Of a DNA stretch of 64,000 nucleotides, positions 17,431 to 27,394 are shown piece by piece. This DNA is from Planctomycetota bacterium. Lineage in GTDB: Bacteria > Planctomycetota > UBA1135 > GCA-002686595. The notes beneath the pieces are model-generated. The model worked only from the letters and a program-made list of their open reading frames with translations. It made no database searches and was not told the DNA's origin. The stretch lies in contig JACKHS010000012.1 in the NCBI GenBank assembly GCA_020638875.1, forward strand, positions 1 through 64,000, read 5' to 3'. Position 1 is the stretch's first letter. Every line of letters begins with the position of its first letter. The position numbers and the translations under genes are program-made.

Positions 17431-19122
17431 ATGCAGCAGTTCACCGACTCCATCCGGGCCGCGCTGGCGCGGCACACGGGGCTGGCCGCCGAGGAGCTCA
17501 AGATCGAGTCGCCGCGCGACGCCTCGATGGGCGACCTCGCCTTCCCGTGCTTCGTGCTGGCGAAGGCGCTGAAGCAGGCGCCGCCCAAGATCGCCGCCGA
17601 GCTGGCCGCGAAGCTCAGCGCCGAGCTCGAAGGCATCGAGGCCGTCGCCACGGGCCCCTACGTCAACTTCAGGATCGAGCGCGCGCTGCTGGGGAGCACG
17701 ATCGTCGGCGACGTGCTGCGCCAGGGCGCCGACTACGGCGCGAGCGCGCTGGGCGCGGGCAAGACGGTCGTGATCGACCTGTCCTCCCCCAACATCGGCA
17801 AGCCGATGTCGGTCGGTCACCTGCGCTCGACGGTGATCGGCGCGGCGATCCAGCGCATCCTCGACGCGCAGGGCTACCGCACCGTCGGCATCAACCACAT
17901 CGGCGACTGGGGCATCCAGTTCGGCAAGCTCGTCGCCGCGGTCGACCGCTGGGGCGACACGGTCGACGTCGAGGGCGACACGGTGCGCGCGCTGCTCGAG
18001 CTCTACGTGCGCTTCCACGACGAGGCCGAGCAGGACCCGACCCTCGAGGAGCAGGCCGCCCGGAACTTCCAGGAGCTCGAGCGCGGCGAGGAGGGCCACG
18101 TGCGCGAGTCGTGGCGCCGGCTGACCGAGCTGACGCTGGCCGAGTTCCAGAAGATCTACGACCGCCTGCACGTCGGGTTCGACCAGATCCGCGGCGAGGC
18201 CTACTACGAGCCCTACCTCGGCCCGACGATCGAGCGCATCGAGGCCGCCGGCGTGACCGAGATGAGCGAGGGCGCGGAGATCGTCGACCTCGGTGAGGAC
18301 ATGCCGCCTTGCCTGCTGCGCAAGTCCGACGGCACGACGCTCTACGCGACGCGCGACCTCGCGGCGGTCTTCCACCGCTGGGAGCAGTTCGAGTTCGAGC
18401 GCTGCCTGTACGTCGTCGGCTCCGACCAGAAGCTGCACTTCCGCCAGCTCAAGGCCGTGCTCGCGCGCATGGGCCTCGCGTGGGAGCCGCGCGTCGAGCA
18501 CGTCGCCTTCGGCATGATGCGCCTGCCCGAGGGCAAGATGAGCTCGCGCAAGGGCCGCGTCGTGTTCCTCGAGGACGTGCTCGACACCGCGCGCGACGAG
18601 GCGCTGAAGATCATCCGCGAGAAGAACCCCGAGCTCGCGAACGCCGAGGCGATCGCCGAGCAGGTGGGCGTGGGCGCGGTGGTCTTCAACGACCTCAAGC
18701 GCGAGCGCATCAAGGACATCGAGTTCGTGTGGAGCGAGGTGGTCAGCTTCGAGGGCGACACCGGCCCGTACGCGCAGTACACGCACGCGCGCCTGGCCTC
18801 GATCGGCCGCAAGGCGCGCGAGGCCGGCGAAGGGGCGGGCGCGCCCGACTGGACGGCGCTCGAGGGCGCCGACGGCGTGCTGCTGGCCCTGGGCCGCTTC
18901 CCCGACGTGCTGCGCTCGGCCGGCGAGCACGCCGAGCCGTCGGAGGTCACCTCCTGGGTCCTCGGGCTGTGCCGCGAGGTCAACGGCTGGTACACGAACC
19001 ACCGCGTGCTCGGCCAGGAGCCGGGCGTCACCGCGGCGCGCCTCGCGCTGGTCGAGGCCGCGCGTCTCACCATTGGGAGGGCGCTGGGGCTGCTCGGAGT
19101 CGCCGCCCCCGAGGAGATGTAG
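17431..19122 (+). CDS. argS: Arginyl-tRNA synthetase
   Basis: 563 aa, a normal ArgRS length. Class I synthetase that attaches arginine to tRNA-Arg using ATP. The N-terminal tRNA-recognition domain (1-110) is followed by the catalytic core with SSPNIGKPMSVGHLRST (about 115-132), where SVGH replaces the usual HVGH form of the HIGH motif. The KMSSRKG loop lies near 369-375. The DALR anticodon-binding domain fills the C-terminus (SEVTSWVLGLCREVNGWY). The ATG at 17431 has almost no leader if the TATCCT box upstream is real. The next gene, apt, starts 141 nt downstream. Confidence 0.96.
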   Translation: MQQFTDSIRAALARHTGLAAEELKIESPRDASMGDLAFPCFVLAKALKQAPPKIAAELAAKLSAELEGIEAVATGPYVNFRIERALLGSTIVGDVLRQGADYGASALGAGKTVVIDLSSPNIGKPMSVGHLRSTVIGAAIQRILDAQGYRTVGINHIGDWGIQFGKLVAAVDRWGDTVDVEGDTVRALLELYVRFHDEAEQDPTLEEQAARNFQELERGEEGHVRESWRRLTELTLAEFQKIYDRLHVGFDQIRGEAYYEPYLGPTIERIEAAGVTEMSEGAEIVDLGEDMPPCLLRKSDGTTLYATRDLAAVFHRWEQFEFERCLYVVGSDQKLHFRQLKAVLARMGLAWEPRVEHVAFGMMRLPEGKMSSRKGRVVFLEDVLDTARDEALKIIREKNPELANAEAIAEQVGVGAVVFNDLKRERIKDIEFVWSEVVSFEGDTGPYAQYTHARLASIGRKAREAGEGAGAPDWTALEGADGVLLALGRFPDVLRSAGEHAEPSEVTSWVLGLCREVNGWYTNHRVLGQEPGVTAARLALVEAARLTIGRALGLLGVAAPEEM

Positions 19123-19263
19123 CGGCCCCCACGTCTTTGTAGTTTTGGCTCAAGGCCCTCGGGCCGCCCACCGATCTGTAACGACGACGCGCGCTTGGCC
19201 TCCTGCTCCAGGAGCCCTCGTCGAGCCGGTTGCGCGCCCGTCCGCCCCCCCAGGAGACTGCCC

Positions 19264-19773
19264 GTGGTCGAACGCTTCATCCGTGATGTCCCCGACTTCC
19301 CGAAGGAAGGGATCCTGTTCAAGGACATCACGCCGCTGCTCCAGAGCCCCGAGGGGCTGGCCCAGGCGATCGAGGGCCTCGCGGCCGCGGTCGACCCCGC
19401 GAGCTACGACACGGTCTGCGGCATCGAGTCGCGCGGCTTCATCTTCGGCACCGCGCTGGCCTGCAAGCTGGGCAAGGGCTTCGTGCCGATCCGCAAGCCC
19501 GGCAAGCTCCCCTGGAAGACGGAGTCCGAGTCCTACCAGCTCGAGTACGGCTCCGACACGATCGAGATCCACGTCGACGCGGCCTCGCAGGGCCCGCGCT
19601 TCCTGATGGTGGACGACCTGCTGGCGACCGGCGGCACGATGGCCGCCGCGCTCACGCTCGTGCGCCGCATCGGCGCCACACCGGTGGCCTGCGCCTTCGT
19701 GATCGAGCTGGGCTTCCTGCCTGGCCGCGCGAAGCTGGGCGACGTGCCGATCCACTCGCTGCTGACCTACTGA
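19264..19773 (+). CDS. apt: Adenine phosphoribosyltransferase
   Basis: 169 aa. Salvages adenine: adenine + PRPP gives AMP + PPi. I place the start at GTG 19264, preceded by CAGGAGA, because the product then begins MVERFIRDVPDFPKEGILFK as in other Apt proteins; the upstream in-frame ATG at 19195 would add a non-homologous tail. The PRPP-binding loop VDDLLATGGT lies at about 115-125, and FGTALACKLGKGFVPIRKPG is the flexible loop region. It is 22 nt upstream of the sigma factor gene and probably co-transcribed with it. Confidence 0.95.
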   Translation: MVERFIRDVPDFPKEGILFKDITPLLQSPEGLAQAIEGLAAAVDPASYDTVCGIESRGFIFGTALACKLGKGFVPIRKPGKLPWKTESESYQLEYGSDTIEIHVDAASQGPRFLMVDDLLATGGTMAAALTLVRRIGATPVACAFVIELGFLPGRAKLGDVPIHSLLTY

Positions 19774-19795
19774 TCCTCGCCGCGGCGCCGCCTCC

Positions 19796-20704
19796 ATGAG
19801 CACCAAGAAGTTCCAGACGAGCACGAAGGCCCAGGGAGCCGAGTCCAAGCCCAAGGCCAAGAGCGGCCGCAAGAAGGCCGCGCCGGTGCTCGCGACGCCC
19901 GAGGAGATCCAGGCCGACACGCCGACGGAGGAGCTCTGGACCGCCTACCAGTCCGCCCGCAAGCGCGGCGCCGACGGCGAGGCGATGGTCGAGGCGCTGC
20001 GCAACGAGCTGATGGAGCGCCACCTGCCGCTGGTGCGCTACATCGCCGAGCGCCTGCTGCAGACGCTGCCCAAGTCGATCGAGCTCGACGACCTCATCAG
20101 CGCCGGCCTGTTCGGCCTGATGGACGCCATCCGCGGCTTCGACCCGGCGCGCGGGATCAAGTTCAAGACGTACTGCTCGACGCGCATCCGGGGCTCGATC
20201 CTCGACCAGTTGCGCTCGCAGGACTGGGTGCCGCGCCTCGTGCGCCTGAAGGCTGGCCGCATCGAGAAGGCGCTGCAGCGCCTGACCGGCCTCTACGGCC
20301 GCGAGCCCACCCACGCGGAGCTGGCCGAGAGCCTCGAGATGGACCACGCCGAGCTCTCGCGCGAGATGCGCGAGGCGAACGCGAAGGCCATGTTCTCGCT
20401 GTCGGAGAAGTGGGAGGACCACGACGACGACAACGGCACCGAGAAGGTCGACGTGCTCGAGGACCACGACTCGGTCGATCCCTTCCACGAGCTCAACCGC
20501 GCCGACCTGCTGCACTTCATCACGCGCTCGCTGACCCACAAGGAGCGCTTCATCATCGAGCAGTACTATCAGGTGGGTCACACCATGCGGGAGATCGGCG
20601 AGATGCTCGCGCTCACGGAGAGCCGCGTCTGCCAGATCCACTCCAACGTGATGGGCCGCCTGAAGGGCCTGCTCGGGCAGAAGCAGGGCACCCTGCTCAT
20701 GTAG
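19796..20704 (+). CDS. FliA/WhiG-type (group 3) RNA polymerase sigma factor
   Basis: 302 aa. A Lys-rich N-terminus (1-40) precedes region 2 (ERHLPLVRYIAERLL, then DLISAGLFGLMDAIRGFDP), region 3 (RIRGSILDQLRSQDWVPR) and a region 4 helix-turn-helix (HTMREIGEMLALTESRVCQIHS). The SILDQLR.QDWVPR block is diagnostic of the FliA/WhiG class. An acidic insert (EDHDDDNGTEKVDVLEDHD) separates regions 3 and 4. No flagellar genes occur nearby, so I leave the symbol empty. It follows apt by 22 nt and is closed by a strong hairpin at 20756. Confidence 0.92.
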   Translation: MSTKKFQTSTKAQGAESKPKAKSGRKKAAPVLATPEEIQADTPTEELWTAYQSARKRGADGEAMVEALRNELMERHLPLVRYIAERLLQTLPKSIELDDLISAGLFGLMDAIRGFDPARGIKFKTYCSTRIRGSILDQLRSQDWVPRLVRLKAGRIEKALQRLTGLYGREPTHAELAESLEMDHAELSREMREANAKAMFSLSEKWEDHDDDNGTEKVDVLEDHDSVDPFHELNRADLLHFITRSLTHKERFIIEQYYQVGHTMREIGEMLALTESRVCQIHSNVMGRLKGLLGQKQGTLLM

Positions 20705-20755
20705 ATCCGACTTCCTACGGATCGGCGCCAGCGCGGCCGGACGCGCACGAAACAA

Positions 20756-20785
20756 GGCGGGCGACGCTCGAGAGCGTCGCCCGCC
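20756..20785 (+). terminator. Strong hairpin after sigma factor gene
   Basis: A 14-bp perfect inverted repeat (GGCGGGCGACGCTC / GAGCGTCGCCCGCC) with two unpaired bases, followed by TCTTCTC. On the minus strand it is followed by TTGTTTC, so it may work in both directions. Confidence 0.8.
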
Positions 20786-21019
20786 TCTTCTCATCCCAAT
20801 CGGGGAGTCTCTCCTCGGCGCCGCAGCCCCCAGGGTGGTGCGCGCCGCCTCGATCCATCCGTCCGAGGCGAGTCGGCACCTCGCTGCGAGACGAGGTGCC
20901 ACACCGGAGGGATTAGTGGCCGTTGCCCGCGAACTGGGTCGTTTACCCTAGGAAAACTCCAGACCGCCGGGGAACTTTACAAAACGCGGCCCGGGTCCGG
21001 GTCCCAGCGCACCGCGCGC
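20786..21019. other. Gene-free region between convergent genes, with a hairpin and AT-richer tract
   Basis: Together with the spacer before it, this makes a 315-nt gap between two convergent genes. It holds a 9-bp hairpin at 20875-20900 (GGCACCTCG, 8-nt loop, CGAGGTGCC). The tract 20911-20990 is noticeably richer in A/T than its surroundings, with TTGCCC at 20923-20928 and TACCCT at 20944-20949 (15-nt spacer). An unannotated small RNA is possible. I could not match it to tmRNA, RNase P, SRP or 6S features. Confidence 0.35.
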
Positions 21020-21550
21020 TCAGCCGCGCACCAGGACGAAGTCCTCGGCCTGACCGAGTTCGCCGTCGACCCACAGGGTCCAGGTGCTGCGCAGGTGCCC
21101 AGGCTCGCCGAGGTGGAAGACCGCGTCGTGCATGTGCAGGTCGTCGTGGCTGGCCGCGTTGCCGAGGCGCACGCACTCGAAGTGCACCTCGCTGGCGTCC
21201 CCCTCGGGCACCGCGCGCATGTGCGGCGCGTTCCCCAGCGCACAGTAGTGCGTGAGCACCAGCTCGCCGCCGTCGAGCGAGTAGGCCGTGACCATCTCGT
21301 GCGGCTGACCGGGGAAGTCGCGCTCGACGAGCGTGCTGCCGTTGGAGATCACGCGGTAGGAGAGCACCAGGTCCCCGGTCGGGCGGCCGTCCTCGTCGGC
21401 GGCGTACCAGTCGCCGGCGAGGCCCTTGAGCCCCTCGAACTGGGCCAGGGTGAGCGCGCTGGGCGCCTCGGGGTGCGGCGCGGCGCCGCCGGTGGCCGCG
21501 CAGGCGGCGAGCAGCGGGAGGGCGAGGAGGGGCAGGTCAGGGAGGTTCAT
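21020..21550 (-). CDS. Lipoprotein with DUF1579-like beta domain
   Basis: 176 aa. The lipobox LPLLAAC (about 11-17) predicts a lipid anchor. The body (FEGLKGLAGDWYAADEDGRP, LSYRVISNGSTLVERDFPGQ, HEMVTAYSLDGGELVLTHYC) resembles small lipocalin-like bacterial domains annotated DUF1579 or heme-binding-like beta-barrel. No catalytic residue is evident. It is transcribed against birA, with a -10-like TAGGAT at 21590-21595 on its strand, and ends facing the sigma factor gene. The ligand is unknown. Confidence 0.72.
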   Translation of the reverse strand: MNLPDLPLLALPLLAACAATGGAAPHPEAPSALTLAQFEGLKGLAGDWYAADEDGRPTGDLVLSYRVISNGSTLVERDFPGQPHEMVTAYSLDGGELVLTHYCALGNAPHMRAVPEGDASEVHFECVRLGNAASHDDLHMHDAVFHLGEPGHLRSTWTLWVDGELGQAEDFVLVRG

Positions 21551-21589
21551 CGTGTCGACGGGGGGTACGGGGCCGGGCCGTGCGGTCGC

Positions 21590-21595
21590 ATCCTA
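21590..21595 (-). promoter_or_regulatory. Putative -10 box (TAGGAT) for DUF1579-like lipoprotein
   Basis: TAGGAT on the minus strand, 39 nt before the ATG at 21550. It matches the TAnnnT pattern of the window. No clear -35 box. Confidence 0.35.
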
Positions 21596-21836
21596 GCGCG
21601 GTCGATTCCTGAAGGCGTGCACCGGGCACGGCGACCCGGTTCCCGGCGGTGCTGGGCGGCTCCCGGCGACGCGGGCGACCCGGAGCGGGTCGTCGAGGGA
21701 GCCGGGAGCCGGGAGCCGCGACGTGCCGCCACGCGCCGCGAGAGCGGCGAAGCCCGGCGTGCGCGGTCCTGGGGAGAGCGGGCCGGCGCGCGGCGACGGG
21801 CGCCGCGTCGCCGTTCCGACGGGCGCAGCGCCGAGC

Positions 21837-21842
21837 TACCCT
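21837..21842 (+). promoter_or_regulatory. Putative -10 box (TACCCT) for birA
   Basis: TACCCT ends 7 nt before the birA ATG, implying a leaderless or nearly leaderless transcript. The same hexamer and spacing occurs before xdhC on the other strand. Confidence 0.45.
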
Positions 21843-21849
21843 GCGCGCC

Positions 21850-22614
21850 ATGGAGTTCCGCCGCATCCACCACGGCGTCGTCGACTCGACCTCCGAGCGC
21901 GCGTTCGCCGCGCTCGCGGCCGGCGAGGCGCGCCACGGCGACGTGCACCTCGCGCGCGGCCAGACGCGCGGGCGCGGGCGCCAGGGCCGCGCGTGGCACA
22001 GCGCGCCGGACGAGGGCCTGTACGCCTCGGTGGTGCTCCTGCCCGACCCGCCGCCCTACCGGCCGGCCGCGCTGACCCTGGCCACGGCGCTCGCGTTGAT
22101 CGAGGCCCTGTGCGACCTCGGGCTCGAGCCGTTCGGCGAGCGCGCCCCGCAGCTCGACTGGCCCAACGACGTGGTCGTGGGCGGCGCCAAGCTCAGCGGC
22201 GTGCTGACCGAGAGCCGCGGGCTCGACCCGGGGCGGCCGCACTACGTCCTCGGCGTCGGCCTCAACGTGCGTCAGCGCTACTTCCCGCCCGAGCTCGTGG
22301 CCGAGCGGCCGGTGACGAGCCTGGCGCTGCTCGGCCTCGACGTCGGGCTGGGCGCGGCCGCGGACGCGCTGCTGACGCGGCTGGGCGAGCGGCTCGGGCT
22401 GGTGCGCGCGCGCTGCCGCGAGCTGGCCGAGGACTACCTCACCGCCAGCGGCCTGCGCGGGCGCGACGTCGTCGTCACCTCAGGCGGCGAGGTCCACGCG
22501 GGGCGCGTGCTGGGCCTCTCGCTCAGCGAGGGCCTCGAGCTCGACGGCGGCCCGGCGGGGCGGCGCTTCCTGCCGCTGGAGTTCATCACGGCGGTCCAGG
22601 TCCGCGAGTCCTGA
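21850..22614 (+). CDS. birA: Biotin--[acetyl-CoA-carboxylase] ligase
   Basis: 254 aa from the ATG at 21850. Activates biotin with ATP and attaches it to the biotin carrier of acetyl-CoA carboxylase. The biotinyl-AMP loop GRGRQGRAWHS lies at 41-51, and the core motif DWPNDVVVGGAKLSGVL at about 103-119. A C-terminal SH3-like domain ends the protein (GGEVHAGRVLGLS). There is no N-terminal DNA-binding domain, so this is the monofunctional class and not a biotin repressor. The open frame extends upstream to 21649, but that part is Arg-rich and non-homologous. Confidence 0.93.
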   Translation: MEFRRIHHGVVDSTSERAFAALAAGEARHGDVHLARGQTRGRGRQGRAWHSAPDEGLYASVVLLPDPPPYRPAALTLATALALIEALCDLGLEPFGERAPQLDWPNDVVVGGAKLSGVLTESRGLDPGRPHYVLGVGLNVRQRYFPPELVAERPVTSLALLGLDVGLGAAADALLTRLGERLGLVRARCRELAEDYLTASGLRGRDVVVTSGGEVHAGRVLGLSLSEGLELDGGPAGRRFLPLEFITAVQVRES

Positions 22615-22669
22615 CGCGCGCCGCCGGCGAATCCCGCCCCCGGGGTCCCGCGGCGCGGCTCCCCTCACC

Positions 22670-22675
22670 TATACT
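22670..22675 (+). promoter_or_regulatory. Putative -10 box (TATACT) for the rph operon
   Basis: TATACT, the best -10 match among the protein genes of the window, lies 23 nt before the rph ATG. It probably drives rph-rdgB-lepA-lepB. Confidence 0.55.
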
Positions 22676-22698
22676 GCTCGCCCTTTTCGAGGCTCCCC

Positions 22699-23415
22699 AT
22701 GACCCGCCACGACGGCCGCCAACCCGGTGAGATGCGCCCGATCGCGTTCCACCGCGGCTTCACCCGCAACGCCCCCGGCTCCGTGCTCGCCTGCTTCGGC
22801 GAGACGCGGGTCCTGTGCACGGCCATGGTCACCGACGGCGTGCCCAGCTTCCTGCAGGGCAAGGGCCGCGGCTGGCTGACGGCGGAGTACTCGATGCTCC
22901 CGAGCTCCACGCACACGCGCAAGGTGCGCGACCGCGCCGGCCGCGTCGACGGGCGCTCGGTCGAGATCCAGCGACTGGTCGGTCGCTCGCTGCGCGCCGT
23001 GATGGACTTCAAGCAGACCGGCGAGCGCACGATCTGGATCGACTGCGACGTGGTGCAGGCCGACGGCGGCACGCGCACGACGGCGATCAGCGGCGCCTGG
23101 GTCGCGCTCAGCGACCTGCTCGCGGACATGGACCGCCGCCGCGTGCTGCGCGCGTGGCCGCTCGTGAGCCAGGTCGCGGCGGTCTCGGTCGGCCGCGTCG
23201 AGAGCGGCGTGGTGTGCGACCTCGACTACCAGGAGGACAGCAACGCCGAGGTGGACTTCAACCTCGTCATGACCGGCGAGGGCGAGTTCATCGAGGTGCA
23301 AGGTTCGGCCGAGGGCGCGCCGTTCTCGCGCGCCGCGCTGGACGAGATGCTGGTGGTCGGCGAGGAGGCCATCCGGCGCATCTTCGCGGCCCAGAAAGCG
23401 GCGCTCGCGGGGTAG
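22699..23415 (+). CDS. rph: Ribonuclease PH
   Basis: 238 aa, the standard size. A phosphorolytic 3'-5' exoribonuclease that trims tRNA precursors, using phosphate and releasing nucleoside diphosphates; it forms a hexameric ring. Family blocks are present: REVRPIAFHRGF-like start (GEMRPIAFHRGFTRNAPGS), TRVLCTAMVTDGVP, GRGWLTAEYSMLPSST, DGRSVEIQRLVGRSLRA and CDLDYQEDSNAEVDFN, which carries the acidic catalytic residues. It is first in a compact operon; rdgB follows after 6 nt. Confidence 0.96.
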   Translation: MTRHDGRQPGEMRPIAFHRGFTRNAPGSVLACFGETRVLCTAMVTDGVPSFLQGKGRGWLTAEYSMLPSSTHTRKVRDRAGRVDGRSVEIQRLVGRSLRAVMDFKQTGERTIWIDCDVVQADGGTRTTAISGAWVALSDLLADMDRRRVLRAWPLVSQVAAVSVGRVESGVVCDLDYQEDSNAEVDFNLVMTGEGEFIEVQGSAEGAPFSRAALDEMLVVGEEAIRRIFAAQKAALAG

Positions 23416-23421
23416 CCGGCC

Positions 23422-24042
23422 GTGGAGCTCCTGCTCTCCAGCGGCAACCCGAAGAAGCTCCGGGAGCTCGCCGCCCTGCTCGCGCCCCAGGGCGTGCAGC
23501 TGTTGACGCCGGCCGACGTGGGCGGGCTGCCCGAGGTCGACGAGGACCAGCCGACCTTCGCCGGCAACGCGGCGAAGAAGGCGCGCGCGGCGGCGCTGCA
23601 CAGCGGGCGCTGGGCGCTCGCGGACGACTCGGGCCTCGAGGTCGATGCGCTGGACGGCGCGCCCGGCGTGCGGTCGGCGCGCTTCGCGGGCGCGCACGGC
23701 GACGACGCGGCCAACAACGCGCTCCTGCTCGAGCGCCTGGCGGGGCGCGCGGACGGCGAGCGCGGCGCGCGCTTCGTCTGCGCCCTCGCGCTGGCGCGGC
23801 CGGACGGTACGCTCGCTGCACAGCTCGAAGGCACCGCGCGCGGGCGCATCCTGCACGCACCGCGCGGCGACGGCGACTTCGGCTACGACCCTCTGTTCCT
23901 GTTCACCGAGCCCGGGCACGACGCCACGGGCCGCGGCTTCGCCGAGCTCTCGCCGCAGGAGAAGGCCGCCGTCAGCCACCGCGGCCGCGCCCTGCGCGAG
24001 CTCGCGCGACGCCTCCAGGACCTGTTCTCAGGCGCTGCCTGA
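23422..24042 (+). CDS. rdgB: XTP/dITP diphosphatase (Ham1/RdgB family)
   Basis: 206 aa with a GTG start 6 nt after rph. Cleanses the nucleotide pool by hydrolysing non-canonical purine triphosphates (ITP, dITP, XTP) to the monophosphate and pyrophosphate. Typical motifs are SSGNPKKLREL at 6-16, DDSGLEVDALDGAPGVRSAR at about 69-88 (metal and substrate binding) and GDFGYDPLFLF near 153. The rph-rdgB pairing is common in bacteria. The C-terminal SHRGRALREL is also as in the family. Confidence 0.95.
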   Translation: MELLLSSGNPKKLRELAALLAPQGVQLLTPADVGGLPEVDEDQPTFAGNAAKKARAAALHSGRWALADDSGLEVDALDGAPGVRSARFAGAHGDDAANNALLLERLAGRADGERGARFVCALALARPDGTLAAQLEGTARGRILHAPRGDGDFGYDPLFLFTEPGHDATGRGFAELSPQEKAAVSHRGRALRELARRLQDLFSGAA

Positions 24043-24051
24043 CCTCACCCC

Positions 24052-25851
<1,800 letters not shown>

Positions 25852-25869
25852 CCCCCCCGCCCCGGCAGC

Positions 25870-27288
25870 ATGGCCAAGAAGAAGGACAAGGACGCGCCGC
25901 GTCACCCGTGGCGCGACAACATCGAGGCCATCACGATGGCCATCGTGATGGCCGTGATGCTGAAGTACTTCATCGTCGAGGCCTACAAGATCCCGACCGG
26001 GTCCATGCAGCCCACGCTGATGGGCAACGACGAGACGGCCATCAAGGACCGCATCCTCGTCGACAAGTTCTCGTACCACGTCCGCGACCCCGAGCGCTGG
26101 GAGGTCACGGTCTTCAAGTACCCGCTGGACCTCTCGAAGAACTTCATCAAGCGCTGCGTCGGCGTCGGTCCCGAGCAGTTCAAGATCGAGAACGGCGACC
26201 TGTGGCACCGCCCGGACGCGGCGAGCGACTGGACGATCCTGCGCCGTCCGCGCTCCGTGCAGCAGGAGGTCTGGAAGCAGCTCTACGCCGGCCGCGACGG
26301 CCTGCCCGGCTGGAAGGCGCTCGGCGGCGCGAGCGAGTGGAGCGTCGGCGACGACACCATCGAGGCGCGCGGCGACGGCTCGCTGCGTTACCCGCCGAGC
26401 GGCTCGGTGATGGACGACTACCGCGACGGCTACCCGCTCACGGTGCGCAAGGCCATCCGCACCAACGCGCTCTCGTCGCGCCACCCGGTCGGCGACCTGC
26501 GCGTCGAGGGCGAGCTCACCGCGCGCTCCGGCTGCGAACGCGTCACGCTCGAGCTGCGCGAGGGCTCGCGCCGCTACCGCTTCGAGCTGCCCGGCCCCGC
26601 CGCGCCCGAGGACGCGACCTACGCCGTCGACGCCGGCGAGGCGGTGGCGAGTGATCAGTCGCCGCTCGGCGAAGGCCGCTCCGTGCGTGGCGCGTCGCCC
26701 TGGCACCTGCCGGCCGGCGACGGCGTCGCGGTCGCCGTGCAGAACATGGACGACCTGCTGCAGCTCGAGCTCGACGGCGAGATCGTGCTCCAGCTCGAGA
26801 TCCCGCCCGCCAGCGACCAGACCTCGTGCGTGTTCGTGCACGTCGAGGGCGAGGGCGTCGACCTCGAGGACCTGGCCGTGAGCCGCGACATCTACTACCT
26901 GTCCGACACGGTCAAGCGCTACGAGTGGGACATCCCCGCCGAGCACTACTTGATGCTCGGCGACAACACGCAGGACTCGTCCGACGCGCGCGAGTGGATG
27001 CTCGAGTGCATCCGCTACCCGCGCGGCGAGGGCGGCACGGTCTACCGCGGCAACCTGCGCGCGCAGAACAACAACCCGCGCGTGGTGACCGGCGAGCCGG
27101 GCGGCCCGGTGCAGTGGTTCCGCGACGAGTGGGGCGAGCTGCACCACTGGCCGCTCGCCGACGCGGAGCGCCTGACGCCCGAGCCCGTGTCCTTCGTCTC
27201 GCGCGAGCTCATCACGGGCCGCGCCGTGGTCGTCTTCTGGCCGTTGAAGCCGAGCTTCCGCCTGTGGCGCCTGAAGTGGGTGCACTGA
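25870..27288 (+). CDS. lepB: Signal peptidase I with large insertion
   Basis: 472 aa, roughly twice the size of an ordinary type I signal peptidase. It cuts signal peptides from exported preproteins at the outer face of the membrane. One N-terminal membrane segment (about 19-37) precedes PTGSMQPTL with nucleophile Ser45. The general base is Lys94 in NFIKRCVGVG. The conserved MLGDN..DSSDAREW box comes only near residue 363. The roughly 250 residues in between, where other bacteria have a short stretch, form a probable beta-sandwich-like insert containing PAGDGVAVAVQNMDDLLQLE, which looks like a LamG/laminin-type strand pattern. Both catalytic residues are intact. It is last in the rph-rdgB-lepA-lepB operon. 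Confidence 0.92.
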   Translation: MAKKKDKDAPRHPWRDNIEAITMAIVMAVMLKYFIVEAYKIPTGSMQPTLMGNDETAIKDRILVDKFSYHVRDPERWEVTVFKYPLDLSKNFIKRCVGVGPEQFKIENGDLWHRPDAASDWTILRRPRSVQQEVWKQLYAGRDGLPGWKALGGASEWSVGDDTIEARGDGSLRYPPSGSVMDDYRDGYPLTVRKAIRTNALSSRHPVGDLRVEGELTARSGCERVTLELREGSRRYRFELPGPAAPEDATYAVDAGEAVASDQSPLGEGRSVRGASPWHLPAGDGVAVAVQNMDDLLQLELDGEIVLQLEIPPASDQTSCVFVHVEGEGVDLEDLAVSRDIYYLSDTVKRYEWDIPAEHYLMLGDNTQDSSDAREWMLECIRYPRGEGGTVYRGNLRAQNNNPRVVTGEPGGPVQWFRDEWGELHHWPLADAERLTPEPVSFVSRELITGRAVVVFWPLKPSFRLWRLKWVH

Positions 27289-27359
27289 CCCACGCGGCCT
27301 GCACGCTTCACACAAGCTCCCTTCACAGAAGGACTTGGCGCGCCCGTTCGGTGGCGCGA

Positions 27360-27394
27360 CGCGCGGCGCGGTGACTTTCCACACGCGCCGCGCG
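27360..27394 (+). terminator. Hairpin terminator after lepB
   Basis: An 11-bp inverted repeat CGCGCGGCGCG / CGCGCCGCGCG around a 13-nt loop is followed by CGCGTTTGAATTT. It lies 71 nt after the lepB stop and fits the end of the rph-lepB operon. Confidence 0.6.
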
